Source of the DNA: VAZQ01 sp963725065
Lineage (GTDB): Bacteria > Pseudomonadota > Alphaproteobacteria > Rhizobiales > Xanthobacteraceae
Assembly: GCA_963725065.1 (NCBI GenBank)
Contig: CAVRXD010000008.1
Location: 62,001 to 126,000 of the forward strand
Length of the DNA stretch: 64,000 nucleotides
Reading direction: 5' to 3'
The translations under genes and the position numbers were made by a program. The number at the start of each line of letters is the position of its first letter. Position 1 is the first letter of the stretch. The notes under the pieces are model-generated. The model made no database searches. It was not told the origin of the DNA and worked only from the letters and a program-made list of their open reading frames with translations. Shown here one piece after another: positions 28,169 through 37,669 of this stretch.

Positions 28169-29812
28169 ATGTCGATGGTTGCAGACCCAGTTCCAGCCCT
28201 GCGCGAGGTAGCGGAAAATTCGAACGCCTGGCCTTTCGAGGAGGCGCGCAAGATCGTCGCGCGCCTGAAAAAGCGTCCCAAGGACGAGGTGATCTTCGAG
28301 ACCGGCTATGGTCCTTCCGGCCTGCCGCATATCGGGACATTCGGCGAGGTCGCGCGCACCACGATGGTGCGTCATGCGTTTCGCGTCCTCACCGATGACA
28401 AGATCAAGACGCGGTTGATCGCGTTCTCCGACGACATGGACGGCCTGCGCAAGGTGCCCGACAACGTCCCGAACCGGGACATGATGGCGCTTCATCTGGG
28501 CAAGCCGCTCTCGCGCGTGCCGGACCCGTTCTCGAACGAATATCCCTCGTTTGGGGCGGCCAACAACGCGCGTCTGCGGGCTTTCCTCGACCGCTTCGGC
28601 TTCGAATACGAGTTCCTGTCCTCGACCGACTGCTACATGTCGGGCCGGTTCGACGCCGCGCTGTTGAGGGTGCTTGAACGGTTCGACGCGATCATGGGCA
28701 TCATGCTGCCTTCGTTGCGCGAGGAGCGTGCGCAGACCTATTCGCCGTTCTTGCCGATTTCGCCACAGACGGGTGTCGTACTGCAGGTCCCGATCGTGGC
28801 GCACGATGCCAAGGCGGGTACGATCACCTATGAAGACCCGGACACCAATGAGACGGTGACGACTCTCGTTACCGGAGGGCGTACTAAGCTGCAATGGAAG
28901 CCCGACTGGGCGATGCGCTGGGTCGCGCTCGGCATCGACTATGAGATGGCGGGGAAGGATTTGATCGACTCGGTCAAGCTCTCCGGCGAGATCTGCCGCG
29001 CGCTCGGCGCCACGCCACCGGAAGGCTTCAACTACGAGCTCTTTCTCGACGAGAAGGGCCAGAAGATTTCCAAGTCCAAGGGCAACGGGCTGACCATCGA
29101 AGAATGGTTGCGCTACGCGTCTCCGGAATCGCTCGCCGTGTTCATGTATCGCGAGCCGAAGTCGGCGAAACGTCTCTACTTTGATGTCATCCCGCGGCAC
29201 GTCGACGAGTATCAGCAGTTTCTGGAAGCCTACCAGCGGCAAGAGCTCAAGCAGCAACTTTCCAATCCGGTCTGGCACATCCATTCCGGCAAGCCGCCGC
29301 TGCCCGACATGCCGATCTCGTTCTCGATGCTGCTCACGCTGGTTTCGTCCTCTAACGCCGAGAACGCGGAGACCCTGTGGGGGTTCATCGGCCGTTATCG
29401 CCCGGGCGTGACCCCGCAGACGCATCCCAAGCTCGATGCGCTTGTGGGTTATGCGATCCACTATTTCCGCGACTTCGTGCTGCCGCAGAAGCGGTTCCGC
29501 GAGCCGGACACGGGCGAGCGCGTGGCCCTGCTCGACCTTCGCGATGCGCTCTCGCAACTCCCATCCGATGCGACCGCTGAGCAAATCCAGGCCGTGGTCT
29601 ACGAAATCGGCAGACGCGAGCCGTTCCTGGACAAGAGCGGCAAGGGCAAGACCAAGGACGGCAAGCCCGGCGTGACGCTCGATTGGTTCAACATGCTCTA
29701 TCAGGTGCTTCTGGGCCAGGAGAAAGGGCCGCGATTCGGTTCTTTCGTGGCGGTGTACGGACTCACGAATACGGTCGACATGATCGACGGCGCGCTTGCG
29801 AGATCGGCATAA
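28169..29812 (+). CDS. lysK: Class I lysyl-tRNA synthetase
   Basis: A 547-residue class I (archaeal-type) LysRS. The HIGH-type motif is GPSGLPHIGTFG (HIG at 54-56), and the KMSKS loop is KISKSKGN near residue 300. It charges tRNA-Lys and replaces the class II enzyme in many alphaproteobacteria and spirochaetes. The C-terminal helical anticodon-binding part has a lysine/glycine-rich loop (DKSGKGKTKDGKPG). The start ATG follows GGAGAGATCG. It stands alone, with TSUP and pilin genes as unrelated neighbours. Confidence 0.96.
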   Translation: MSMVADPVPALREVAENSNAWPFEEARKIVARLKKRPKDEVIFETGYGPSGLPHIGTFGEVARTTMVRHAFRVLTDDKIKTRLIAFSDDMDGLRKVPDNVPNRDMMALHLGKPLSRVPDPFSNEYPSFGAANNARLRAFLDRFGFEYEFLSSTDCYMSGRFDAALLRVLERFDAIMGIMLPSLREERAQTYSPFLPISPQTGVVLQVPIVAHDAKAGTITYEDPDTNETVTTLVTGGRTKLQWKPDWAMRWVALGIDYEMAGKDLIDSVKLSGEICRALGATPPEGFNYELFLDEKGQKISKSKGNGLTIEEWLRYASPESLAVFMYREPKSAKRLYFDVIPRHVDEYQQFLEAYQRQELKQQLSNPVWHIHSGKPPLPDMPISFSMLLTLVSSSNAENAETLWGFIGRYRPGVTPQTHPKLDALVGYAIHYFRDFVLPQKRFREPDTGERVALLDLRDALSQLPSDATAEQIQAVVYEIGRREPFLDKSGKGKTKDGKPGVTLDWFNMLYQVLLGQEKGPRFGSFVAVYGLTNTVDMIDGALARSA

Positions 29813-29984
29813 GATCCGGTTATCTTTTCCTGACACCGAGCGTGATCCCGCCAGCGGTGATTCGCTGCCTCGTCCGCACGATTGCCAGCGCCGTGATCGC
29901 CAAGTCACGATTGCCGGATGCTTTGACTTGCGCCGGGAAAGGTGGTGAGGGACATTGCCGGCCCGGTCGTAAGCTCATCCCGAA

Positions 29985-30725
29985 ATGACCTTCTCCGCCC
30001 TGGCTCTGATCGGAGCCACCATCGTCTTTTCCTCGTTTCTTTCCGGCGTCTTCGGTATGGCCGGCGGGATGGTGCTGCTCGGCGTCCTGCTGAACTATTT
30101 CGACGTCCCCACCGGGATGATCTTTTTCTCCATCATCCAGCTGTTCGCCAACGGCTGGCGTGTCGTGCAATGGCGCCGCTACGTGCTCTGGCCGATTTTC
30201 GGCTGGTATCTGCTGGGCGCCGTGATCGCGTTCGGGTGCATGTGGATGATCGCCTTTGTTCCGGACAAGGCGATGGTTTACCTGTCCCTCGGTGTGATGC
30301 CATTCGTTGTGGAGGCTTTGCCCGCCTCGTGGCGCCCGAACATCGAATGGCGGGGCGTCCCGTTCTTCACCGGCGTGGTGACGACGATCATCCAGATCCT
30401 GGCCGGGGTCGGCGGCCTCTTTCTCGATATCTTTTTCCAAAAGAGCATGCTCGACCGCAAGACCACCAACGCCACCAAAGCGGTCACGCAGTCGTTCAGT
30501 CACATCGTCCGTGCGCTCTATTTCGGCTCGCTCTCGGGCGTGGGCGATCTGCCGATCTGGGCCACGGGGCCGGCAATCGTGCTCGCGATCGCAGGCACCT
30601 CACTGGCGCCTTTTGTTATCGAGCGCATGACCGATCACGGCTTTCGGCAGTGGACGCGGGCGATCATTTTCGCCATCAGTTGCGTCTATCTTGTCCGCGG
30701 CGGGTGGCTGCTCTGGCACGGTTGA
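29985..30725 (+). CDS. TSUP/TauE-SafE family permease
   Basis: A 246-residue integral membrane protein with about eight helices. The glycine-rich TSUP motif occurs early (LSGVFGMAGGMVLLGVLL) and again in the second half (ILAGVGGLFLDIFF, degenerate). Family members export or import sulfite, sulfoacetate or related anions. Only weak hints of substrate exist, and no sulfur metabolism gene is adjacent. The ATG lies in GAAATG, 172 bases after lysK. Confidence 0.88.
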   Translation: MTFSALALIGATIVFSSFLSGVFGMAGGMVLLGVLLNYFDVPTGMIFFSIIQLFANGWRVVQWRRYVLWPIFGWYLLGAVIAFGCMWMIAFVPDKAMVYLSLGVMPFVVEALPASWRPNIEWRGVPFFTGVVTTIIQILAGVGGLFLDIFFQKSMLDRKTTNATKAVTQSFSHIVRALYFGSLSGVGDLPIWATGPAIVLAIAGTSLAPFVIERMTDHGFRQWTRAIIFAISCVYLVRGGWLLWHG

Positions 30726-30747
30726 GGCCCCCGTCCGGGTGTTCCGC

Positions 30748-31380
30748 CTACTGGCTCGCCCAGACGACGCGCGCGATCCATGACACCTCGCGCACGGGAA
30801 GCGTGCGCTCGCTGTGGCCAGGATCAATCGAACGTAATTCGATCGTTCTCGCCGTGCGCCGCTTGATCTCGTTTACCACCACTTCTGCGTCGGTGGTCTT
30901 GATGACGACGCGGTCGCCACGGCGAATGGAGGCGGCAGGAGATACGATGATCAAAGTGCCTTCGTTGTATATCGGCGCCATCGAATCCCCGGAAATCTCC
31001 AGTGCATAAGCGTGCTCGTCGTTGATGGCGGGAAAGCGGATCTCCTCCCAGCCCGACCTGGTCGGAAAGCCGGAGGCGTCGAAGTAGCTGGCTTCGCCGG
31101 CCTGCGCCAAAGCAATCAGCGGGACGGTCCTCTTGTCCGTGGAACGCCCGGTCTCGTCGATCAACTGCACGAATGTGTCGATCGGGGTGCCGGTCGCGGT
31201 CAATGCTTTGGCCACCGACTCGGTCGAAGGCCAGCGCGCGCGACCGTCGGGCGTTACGCGCTTCGACTTGTTGAACGTGGTTGGATCGAGCCCCGACTTC
31301 TTGGCGAGACCCGACGGCGAAAGCCCGGCGACAGCGGCGAGGCGGTCGAGTGCGGTCCAGATCTGAGCATGAGTGAGCAT
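30748..31380 (-). CDS. LexA/CI-like transcriptional regulator with S24 peptidase domain
   Basis: A 210-residue protein. The N-terminal helix-turn-helix (about 10-70) contains GLSPSGLAKKSGLDPTTFNKSKR. The C-terminal S24 domain has the nucleophile in ISGDSMAPIY and the probable general-base lysine in RGDRVVIKTTD. Such regulators self-cleave on DNA damage or are non-cleaving repressors; a clear Ala-Gly scissile bond (LAQAGEASYF, around residues 93-95) is present. No phage genes surround it, so it is more likely a chromosomal stress regulator. It is convergent with the TSUP gene, with 22 bases between stops. Confidence 0.88.
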   Translation of the reverse strand: MLTHAQIWTALDRLAAVAGLSPSGLAKKSGLDPTTFNKSKRVTPDGRARWPSTESVAKALTATGTPIDTFVQLIDETGRSTDKRTVPLIALAQAGEASYFDASGFPTRSGWEEIRFPAINDEHAYALEISGDSMAPIYNEGTLIIVSPAASIRRGDRVVIKTTDAEVVVNEIKRRTARTIELRSIDPGHSERTLPVREVSWIARVVWASQ

Positions 31381-31638
31381 GTCACGGCCTCATGGCACCC
31401 CGAGTCGCTCCCAGGGAATTTTATCCATTCATAGGAATTATTGCCTTGATCGTCCAGTCTTTTCTCGAAAGAACGAGGCTGGGGCAAGTTAGAAGTGTTG
31501 ATGTTGCCGGCAGCACTTCGGACTCCGTCGAAGCGAAACCGCCTATTGAGCTTGGGCGCATAGTCGAGGTTTACTGCGCATCGCACTTTGGGCCCGTGAA
31601 CCAGAGGCGTCGCAACTCATGGCTGGATTCGGGGCGCC

Positions 31639-31986
31639 GTGCCGAGCATCATCTACAAGATTTGCGAGAGCGTGCTCTGGGGCGAGGCCGAAAAGGCTGG
31701 CGTGTTCCACGGCGCACCCGTCGACGCCCATGATGGCTTCATCCATTTCTCGACGGCGGATCAGGCGCCCGAGACCGCGGCCAAGCATTTCGCCGGCGCA
31801 TCGGATTTGACGCTGGTCGCTGTCGATGCCGATGCGCTCGGCGCGGCGCTGAAATGGGAGATTTCGCGCGGCGGCGATCTATTCCCGCATCTCTATGGTA
31901 CGCTGCCTTTGGGAGCTGTGCTGTGGGCAAAACCGCTGCCTCTCGGCAGCGACCGACGGCACGTCTTTCCGGAGCTCGCGCCGTGA
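31639..31986 (+). CDS. DUF952 domain-containing protein
   Basis: A 115-residue protein starting at GTG. The DUF952 pattern is visible: an IYKI strand at the start, DGFIHFSTADQAPETAAKHFAG and LKWEISRGGDLFPHLYGTLPLGAVLW near the end. The molecular function is unknown; the fold resembles ADP-ribosyl-binding or transferase-like domains. Its stop overlaps the GTG of pyrD (GTGA), so the two are translated together, a frequent arrangement in Hyphomicrobiales. Confidence 0.9.
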   Translation: MPSIIYKICESVLWGEAEKAGVFHGAPVDAHDGFIHFSTADQAPETAAKHFAGASDLTLVAVDADALGAALKWEISRGGDLFPHLYGTLPLGAVLWAKPLPLGSDRRHVFPELAP

Positions 31987-33077
31987 TCGGCCTGTTGGAA
32001 TTGCTTGCGCGGCCCCTGTTGCGCATGCTCGACCCCGAGGATGCGCACCGCGTTGCCGTTCAGGCCCTGAAATTTCCTCCATTCGTGAAGCTCGCCGCCG
32101 ACGATCCGCGGCTCGCTGTCCGAGCGTTCGGGCTCAATTTTCCCAATCCGATCGGAATGGCGGCCGGCTTCGATAAGCACGCCGAGGTGCCTGACGCTCT
32201 CCTCAAGCTCGGTTTTGGCTTCGTTGAGGTCGGGACGGTCACTCCTCTGGCACAGACCGGTAATCCGCGGCCCCGGCTCTTTCGGCTCGATCGCGACCAC
32301 GGCGTGATCAATCGTTTGGGTTTCAACAGCGAGGGCGCCGACGCGGTGCTGCGCCGTCTCGCCGGCCGTGCAAGCGAAGGCGGCATCGTCGGGATCAATA
32401 TCGGCGCCAACAAGGAAAGCCCCGACCGCATCGCAGATTACGTGCGACTGATCGAAACCTTTGCGCCGGTCGTGAGCTACTTCTCCGTCAATATCTCCTC
32501 GCCCAATACCCCGGGTCTGCGCGAACTGCAGCAGGGAAAGATGCTCGACAATCTCCTGGAGCGGGTGATGGATGCGCGGGCCCGCATGAGCCGGGAGGCC
32601 GGAACGACACCGGTGCTGATCAAGATCGCACCGGATCTCACGCTCAGCGAGCTCGACGACATCGTCGGGGCGGCGCGCCGGCACCGCGTCGACGGCATGA
32701 TCATCGGCAACACCACCGTGACGCGTCCGCCGACGCTGCGAGAGGTGTCGACGGCGCGGGAGGCGGGCGGGCTGTCGGGGCGCCCGCTCTTTTCACTTGC
32801 AACGCGGATGCTGGCGGAGAGCTATGTGCGAGTCGAGGGCGCATTCCCGCTCATCGGCGTCGGCGGCATCGATTCAGGCGAAGCCGCCATTGAGAAGATC
32901 AGGGCAGGCGCGTGCTTGATCCAGCTCTACAGCGCGCTCGTATTCCATGGGCTGAGGATTGTCCCGGCGATCAAGTCCGAGCTGTCGAACGCGCTGCGCC
33001 GCGAAAATCAGCCAACGATCGACGAACTCGTGGGCACGGACGCCGCCGCCATGACGGCGGAGCCCTGGCCGCGATGA
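31983..33077 (+). CDS. pyrD: Quinone-dependent dihydroorotate dehydrogenase (class 2)
   Basis: A 364-residue PyrD starting at GTG in a four-base overlap with the DUF952 gene. The amphipathic membrane-associating N-terminus (LLELLARPLLRMLDPEDAHRVAVQAL) marks the class 2, quinone-linked form. FMN and substrate motifs include NPIGMAAGFDKHAEV, FGFVEVGTVTP and NRLGFNSEGAD. The catalytic serine region is FSVNISSPNTPGLRELQ, and GVGGIDSGEAA lies near the end. It oxidises dihydroorotate to orotate in pyrimidine synthesis at the inner membrane. Confidence 0.96.
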   Translation: MIGLLELLARPLLRMLDPEDAHRVAVQALKFPPFVKLAADDPRLAVRAFGLNFPNPIGMAAGFDKHAEVPDALLKLGFGFVEVGTVTPLAQTGNPRPRLFRLDRDHGVINRLGFNSEGADAVLRRLAGRASEGGIVGINIGANKESPDRIADYVRLIETFAPVVSYFSVNISSPNTPGLRELQQGKMLDNLLERVMDARARMSREAGTTPVLIKIAPDLTLSELDDIVGAARRHRVDGMIIGNTTVTRPPTLREVSTAREAGGLSGRPLFSLATRMLAESYVRVEGAFPLIGVGGIDSGEAAIEKIRAGACLIQLYSALVFHGLRIVPAIKSELSNALRRENQPTIDELVGTDAAAMTAEPWPR

Positions 33078-33107
33078 AGTGGCGCGGTTAGCGATACGTC
33101 GAGGGTC

Positions 33108-33401
33108 TCAATTCGTTGGCGTCCACTGGACCTCGCCGAGATTCTCCCGGAAGGCGAATCGCTTGATGTGCTCCACGACCACGCGCTGCAGCCGTTCCAG
33201 TGCTTCCACATCGGGCGCTTCGGCTCGCAGCGTGAGCACCTCGGACGTTGCCTCCAGATTGCATATCCGTCCGTCGCTGAAGGGTATGTGACCCTTTTCT
33301 GGGGTGAATTCCACCGCGAACTTATGGCTCCAATGTTTGCACACCTGCTGCAGGTAACGGCTGGCAGAGGCGGTGGACACGTGCGCTTGCGACGAAGGCA
33401 T
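33108..33401 (-). CDS. DUF2218 domain-containing protein
   Basis: A 97-residue protein with the DUF2218 features: an early ASRYLQQVCKHWSHKF segment, a beta strand with GRICNLEAT, and a terminal helix ERLQRVVVEHIKRFAFRENLGEVQW. The function is unknown. Members are often found near metal and siderophore genes, but here the neighbours are pyrD (convergent, 30 bases away) and the DUF6460 gene. Confidence 0.85.
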   Translation of the reverse strand: MPSSQAHVSTASASRYLQQVCKHWSHKFAVEFTPEKGHIPFSDGRICNLEATSEVLTLRAEAPDVEALERLQRVVVEHIKRFAFRENLGEVQWTPTN

Positions 33402-33519
33402 GAACTCTCCTCACGATCAGGGCGTTGCTCCGGATATTTAGGCTCGTTGGATGCTCGCCACCAGTCACGGCGCCGGCGGTAACTTGGAATTGCTCCATGG
33501 GACGATCGGTGTTCGCCGA

Positions 33520-33819
33520 TCATCGCCCTTTGGCGAGGCGCATGAGGCGCACGACCAGCCAGATCGGCACCACCAGCGCCGCACCCAAGAGCAGATAGCG
33601 CCAGAGCCAGCGCACCGCGTCGAAACCCATGTCCCAGACGCGCAGGACCAGGCGTCTGAGGCTATCGATGACATTCCAGGGGTCGAGCCCCAGGACCTCC
33701 AAAATCACGCCGATCAGAATCGACAAGAGCAAGAGCCGGAAGATCACCGACAACGGCGGCCCGCCGAAGAAGCGGGTAACGTAGCTGTTGGTGGCGGGTG
33801 TTTCCGGCGACATGCTCAT
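33520..33819 (-). CDS. DUF6460 membrane protein
   Basis: A 99-residue protein with two hydrophobic helices (VIFRLLLLSILIGVILEVLGL and WRYLLLGAALVVPIWLVVRL) joined by a conserved amphipathic stretch DPWNVIDSLRRLVLRVWDMGFDAVRWLW. It matches the short Hyphomicrobiales-specific DUF6460 family of unknown function. It lies 12 bases downstream of the ligase stop on the same strand and could be cotranscribed with the repair genes. A possible short hairpin (GATCGG/CCGATC) overlaps its stop codon. Confidence 0.82.
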   Translation of the reverse strand: MSMSPETPATNSYVTRFFGGPPLSVIFRLLLLSILIGVILEVLGLDPWNVIDSLRRLVLRVWDMGFDAVRWLWRYLLLGAALVVPIWLVVRLMRLAKGR

Positions 33820-33831
33820 CGTTCGATCCTA

Positions 33832-35524
33832 TCACATTGCACGACTGGTGGCGGCGGTGCCGCGGCCGAGTTCGATCTTCTCCAGCATCCGCTCGAGGGT
33901 TTCCAGTCGATCAGCTTCGCTGGGCGGCTTGTCCCAGCGCAAGCGGTTGATGCGTGGGAAGCGCATGGCGAGCCCCGATTTGTGGCGTGTCGAGCGCTGC
34001 AATCCCTCGAATGCAACTTCGAACACGAGGCCCTGTTCGGCCGCATGCACGACTTCACGTACCGGGCCGAAGCGTTCGACGGTATTGCGGCGGACGAAAC
34101 GATCGATCTGAATGAGTTCTTCATCGGTGAAGCCGAAATATGCCTTGCCCACCGGCACCAGTACGTCGCCGTCCTCACCCTTGGTCCAGACACCGAACGT
34201 GTAGTCGGAGTAGTAGGACGAGCGCTTGCCGTGGCCGCGTTGCGCGTACATCAGCACGGCATCGACCATGAAGGGATCGCGTTTCCACTTCCACCACGGA
34301 CCTCTGGGACGCCCGGGCAGATAAGGTGCATCCCGGCGCTTGAGCATGATGCCTTCGACCGCCTCGGCATCCGCACCTGGCGCCGGCGCCGGCCGGATCG
34401 CTGCGAGCGGCGGCGAGTTCGTCCCATGAGCCGAACGGCACCAACGGCGAGAGATCGACCCGCGGCTCATGCAGACGCGCGATGAACGCTTCCAGCCGTG
34501 CCCGGCGTTCCGCGAAGGGACGCTCCCGCAAGTCTTCCTCGCCCTCCACCAGGAGGTCGTAGGCGCGGAGATGGGCGGGAAATTCGGCCAGCAGCTTGGC
34601 GTTGACGCTCTTGCGATTGAGCCGTTGCTGCAGGACGTTGAAACTCTGCACTCGGCCGTCGCGCACGACCAACAGCTCGCCATCGACCGCAGCCGGCAAT
34701 CGCAGGGCTTCAATCAGGTCGGGGAAGCTCCCCGAAATGTCCTCCCCAGTGCGGGAATAGAGGCGCGGTACGATCTGGCCGTGCTCGTCAACGCCGGCCA
34801 CGGCCTGGACGCGAATGCCGTCCCATTTCCACTCGCCCAGGAATTCGCTGGGATCGAGCGCATCGAGCTCGCCGTCTTCCATGGCATGGGCGAGCATAGC
34901 CGGCCGGAAGGGTGCAGGATCGCGGTTCGCCGGCGCCTCGCCGCGGCCTTCCAGCCAGGCGAACAGCTCGACATAGGGCGGCCGCAAGCCGGGCCAGAGC
35001 AGCTCGATTTCGTGCGGGTCCTTGTCGCCGATTGCCGCGGCCGCGGTTTTTGCGAGCCGGGCCGACACGCCGATCCGCAGCCCACCGGTGACCAGCTTGA
35101 GCAATGCCCACCGGCCGGTCTCATCGAGTTGGTCGAGCCAGCGCGCAAGCTGTGCCGGTAAGTCGGATTTGCCGAGCGAAGAGAGCGCCGTCACGACCGC
35201 GGACAGCTTCAGATCGTCATGCTTCTCACGAGCTGGCGCATTGGACTGATCGCGACTTTGCCACAGCAGCGCAACGGTCTCGGACAGGTCGCCTACATAA
35301 TCGTATGACAGTTCGAACAACACGAGATCGGTGCGCTCGGAGATCAGGGCGCGGATCATGCCGGGTTTCGCGTGTTGAAAGCTGAGCGTTCCGGTCAGCG
35401 CTGCGAGCGCCCAGCCACGTTCCGGATCGGGCGTGCGGCGGAAATAGTCCGTCATCAGCCGCAGCTTGTTGTTGCGGCCGGGCTCGTAGGCGAGGCGATC
35501 GAGCAAATCGGCGAAACGGTTCAT
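33832..35524 (-). pseudogene. ATP-dependent DNA ligase (one frame break)
   Basis: Two frames jointly encode a family B ATP-dependent ligase of about 563 residues. The start ATG (MNRFADLLDRLAYEPGRNNKLRL) overlaps the exonuclease stop (ATGA). The N-terminal DNA-binding domain is followed by the adenylation motif EWKWDGIRVQ with its catalytic lysine, then SRTGEDISGSFPDL and DGELLVV. Near 34376-34400, in a GCC-rich stretch, the frame shifts by +1. The remaining motifs (EGIMLKRRDAPYLPGR, WWKWKRDP, and the OB-fold end FPRINRLRWDKPPSEAD) are read in the other frame. As written the product would lose motifs IV-VI. The coherent protein on both sides makes a sequencing insertion plausible. Confidence 0.85.
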
Positions 35525-36567
35525 GGCGCCGTGCCGGGGGTGGCGGTCTCGGTGACGCCATCGGCCTCGTCTTCGTCGCCATAGCCGACGATATCCAGCG
35601 GTCGCGCCTGCAGACCTTGGGTCACGCTCCAGTGCACGAGCGCGTCTTCCTGCCCGTGCGTGACCCAGATTTCCGACGCCCCGGTCGCCGCGATGGTCGC
35701 CGTGAGGCCATCCCAGTCGGCATGATCCGAAATCACCAGCGGCAATTCGACCAGATGCTGGCGGGCGCGCGCTCGTACCCGCATCCAGCCGGAAGCAAAG
35801 CACGTAACCGGATCGGGGAAGCGCCGAGACCACACTTCCTTGAGCGTCGAAGGGGGGCAGAGCGTAATCGTACCGGCAAGTTGCGCTTTCTTTGCCTCGC
35901 GCACCAGCTCGGTGCGGCCGAGATCGATCCCGCGGCTTTGATAATAGCGCGTGATTTTCTCCATCGCGCCGTGAAGATAGATCGGCTCGTCGTATCCGGT
36001 CTTGCGGATCAGCGCCATCACGCGCTGCGCTTTGCCCAGTGAATAAGCCCCGACAAGATGCGCGCGCTCGGGAAACAGCATGACCGAATGAAGCAGCTTT
36101 GCGATCTCGGCATCGGCGTTGCCGTGACGAAAGACCGGCAGGCCAAACGTGGCCTCGGTGATGAACACGTCGCATTGAACGAGCTCAAAGGGGGCACACG
36201 TTGGATCGCCGACGTTTTTGTAATCGCCGGAGGCCACGACGCGCAGGCCGTCAAGTTCGACCGCGACCTGGGCGGAACCGAGAACGTGGCCGGCCGGGTG
36301 GAAGGTCACCTTGACGCCGCCCAGCGTGACGGTCTCACCGTAGCCGATCGCCTGCGTCGCCCCGGCGAAGTTGTCGCCGTAGCGCAGCCGCATCAGGTCG
36401 AGTGTTTCCTGGGTGGCCAGCACCGCGCCGTGGCCGGCACGCGCATGATCGGAATGACCGTGGGTGATCACGGCCTTGTCCACCGGACGGGTGGGGTCGA
36501 TATGAAAGCCGCCGTTCTTGCAGCACACGCCGGCGGGCGTCGGGAGAAGGATGTCTTCGGGGCGCAT
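35521..36567 (-). CDS. Ligase-associated metallo-beta-lactamase-fold DNA exonuclease
   Basis: A 348-residue MBL/beta-CASP-type nuclease. The zinc motif is THGHSDHARAGH, followed by FHPAGHVLGSAQVAVE, VASGDYK and VISDHADWDGL. The start is taken at MRPEDILLPTPAGVCC, because the codons before it are arginine-rich and lie in the divergent gene. It is homologous to archaeal and bacterial Exo proteins that work with ATP-dependent ligase and an Lhr helicase in end processing. Its stop overlaps the ligase start by four bases. The divergent methyltransferase starts only 29 bases away. Confidence 0.93.
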   Translation of the reverse strand: MRPEDILLPTPAGVCCKNGGFHIDPTRPVDKAVITHGHSDHARAGHGAVLATQETLDLMRLRYGDNFAGATQAIGYGETVTLGGVKVTFHPAGHVLGSAQVAVELDGLRVVASGDYKNVGDPTCAPFELVQCDVFITEATFGLPVFRHGNADAEIAKLLHSVMLFPERAHLVGAYSLGKAQRVMALIRKTGYDEPIYLHGAMEKITRYYQSRGIDLGRTELVREAKKAQLAGTITLCPPSTLKEVWSRRFPDPVTCFASGWMRVRARARQHLVELPLVISDHADWDGLTATIAATGASEIWVTHGQEDALVHWSVTQGLQARPLDIVGYGDEDEADGVTETATPGTAP

Positions 36568-36596
36568 CTCCCTTGAGATATGGTGTAAATGGCACA

Positions 36597-37565
36597 ATGA
36601 CAGGTGGACCGCTCTTCGTCTCCTCCGGCGACGTGACCGCCGATCAGCACTACGGGTCGGCGCTCCAGCGTGCCGCGCGGGGCGATCTTGCAGGCGCCGC
36701 CGAAATCCTGGCGCAGACGGTGCAGCTTGCGCCGGCTTTCGCCACCGCATGGTTTGCTCTCGGCGCCGTCCGCGACAGTCTGGGCGACCGCGCAGGGGCT
36801 ATCGTCGCGTGGCGGAAGGCCAACGATGCCGATCCCGAAGATTACCATGGCGCGCGGTTGCAGCTGGCGCGACTGGGCGCGGGCGAAGATACGCCGGCGA
36901 TGACGGCGGCGTATGTCCGCCGCCTGTTCGACCAACAGGCGGCGAGCTTCGATGAAACGTTGCTGCAACGATTGGATTATTGCGGGCCGGCGGTTCTATT
37001 GGAGGCCGTTCGTAACGTGACCGGAACAGGTCTGCGTTCCGGTTCCATGCTGGATCTCGGGTGCGGCACCGGACTGGGCGGGGCGGCGTTTCGTCCTTAT
37101 GTGGATTGGCTTGTGGGCGTGGACATATCGCCCGCGATGGTAGCGAAGGCGCGTTCAAAGGGCCTTTATGACCGATTGGCCGTCCTCGACCTGCTGCATT
37201 TCCTTGACGCCGATGCGCAATCTCAAGCGCGATATCACCTTGTCGTCGCGGCTGACGTGTTCGTCTATGCCAGCGATCTCGTTCCAGTCGCGGCTGCTGC
37301 GGCCCGCGTGCTCGCGCCGGATGGGCTCTTTGCCTTCACGGTCGAGACCCACGCCGGCGACGGCGTCGTGCTGCAGCAGACCTTGCGCTACGCTCACGGC
37401 GCAGCACATGTCCGTACGGCGATCGCGGACGCCGGTCTCAACCTCCTGGCGCTCAATGATGCCGTCACCCGCAAGGAAAAGGGCGCTCCGGTTCCGAGCC
37501 TGGTCGTGGTGGCAACGCGTTCCGGCCGTGAAAGATCAGTTCCAACGGTCAATTCCGACGCCTGA
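36597..37565 (+). CDS. TPR-containing SAM-dependent methyltransferase
   Basis: A 322-residue protein. Residues about 20-100 form two TPR-like helices (AARGDLAGAAEILAQTVQLAPAFATAWFALGAVRDSLGDRAGAI). A class I methyltransferase domain follows, with the SAM loop MLDLGCGTGLGG, VGVDISPAM and a VVAADVFVYASDL motif. The ATG at 36597 is preferred over an in-frame TTG eight codons upstream. It sits between the two divergent arms of the ligase-associated repair set, which may be more than coincidence, though the target is unknown. It resembles NodS/TPR methyltransferases of Hyphomicrobiales. Confidence 0.86.
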   Translation: MTGGPLFVSSGDVTADQHYGSALQRAARGDLAGAAEILAQTVQLAPAFATAWFALGAVRDSLGDRAGAIVAWRKANDADPEDYHGARLQLARLGAGEDTPAMTAAYVRRLFDQQAASFDETLLQRLDYCGPAVLLEAVRNVTGTGLRSGSMLDLGCGTGLGGAAFRPYVDWLVGVDISPAMVAKARSKGLYDRLAVLDLLHFLDADAQSQARYHLVVAADVFVYASDLVPVAAAAARVLAPDGLFAFTVETHAGDGVVLQQTLRYAHGAAHVRTAIADAGLNLLALNDAVTRKEKGAPVPSLVVVATRSGRERSVPTVNSDA

Positions 37566-37669
37566 ATCGGGAGTGAAATAATGCGGCACATCATGCCCGA
37601 CTCCACCGCCGCCAGCGCGTTGTGTCGCACCAGCCTGCAACCAATCAGAGCGCGGGTCGTTCGTCTGTC

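Noticed and set aside
30748..31380. S24/LexA-like regulator as the sign of a prophage
   Set aside because: No structural, lysis, integrase or replication phage genes are near; neighbours are housekeeping or unknown chromosomal genes.
33504..33521. GATCGG/CCGATC hairpin overlapping the DUF6460 stop as a terminator
   Set aside because: The stem is only six pairs with no following U-tract; too weak to call.
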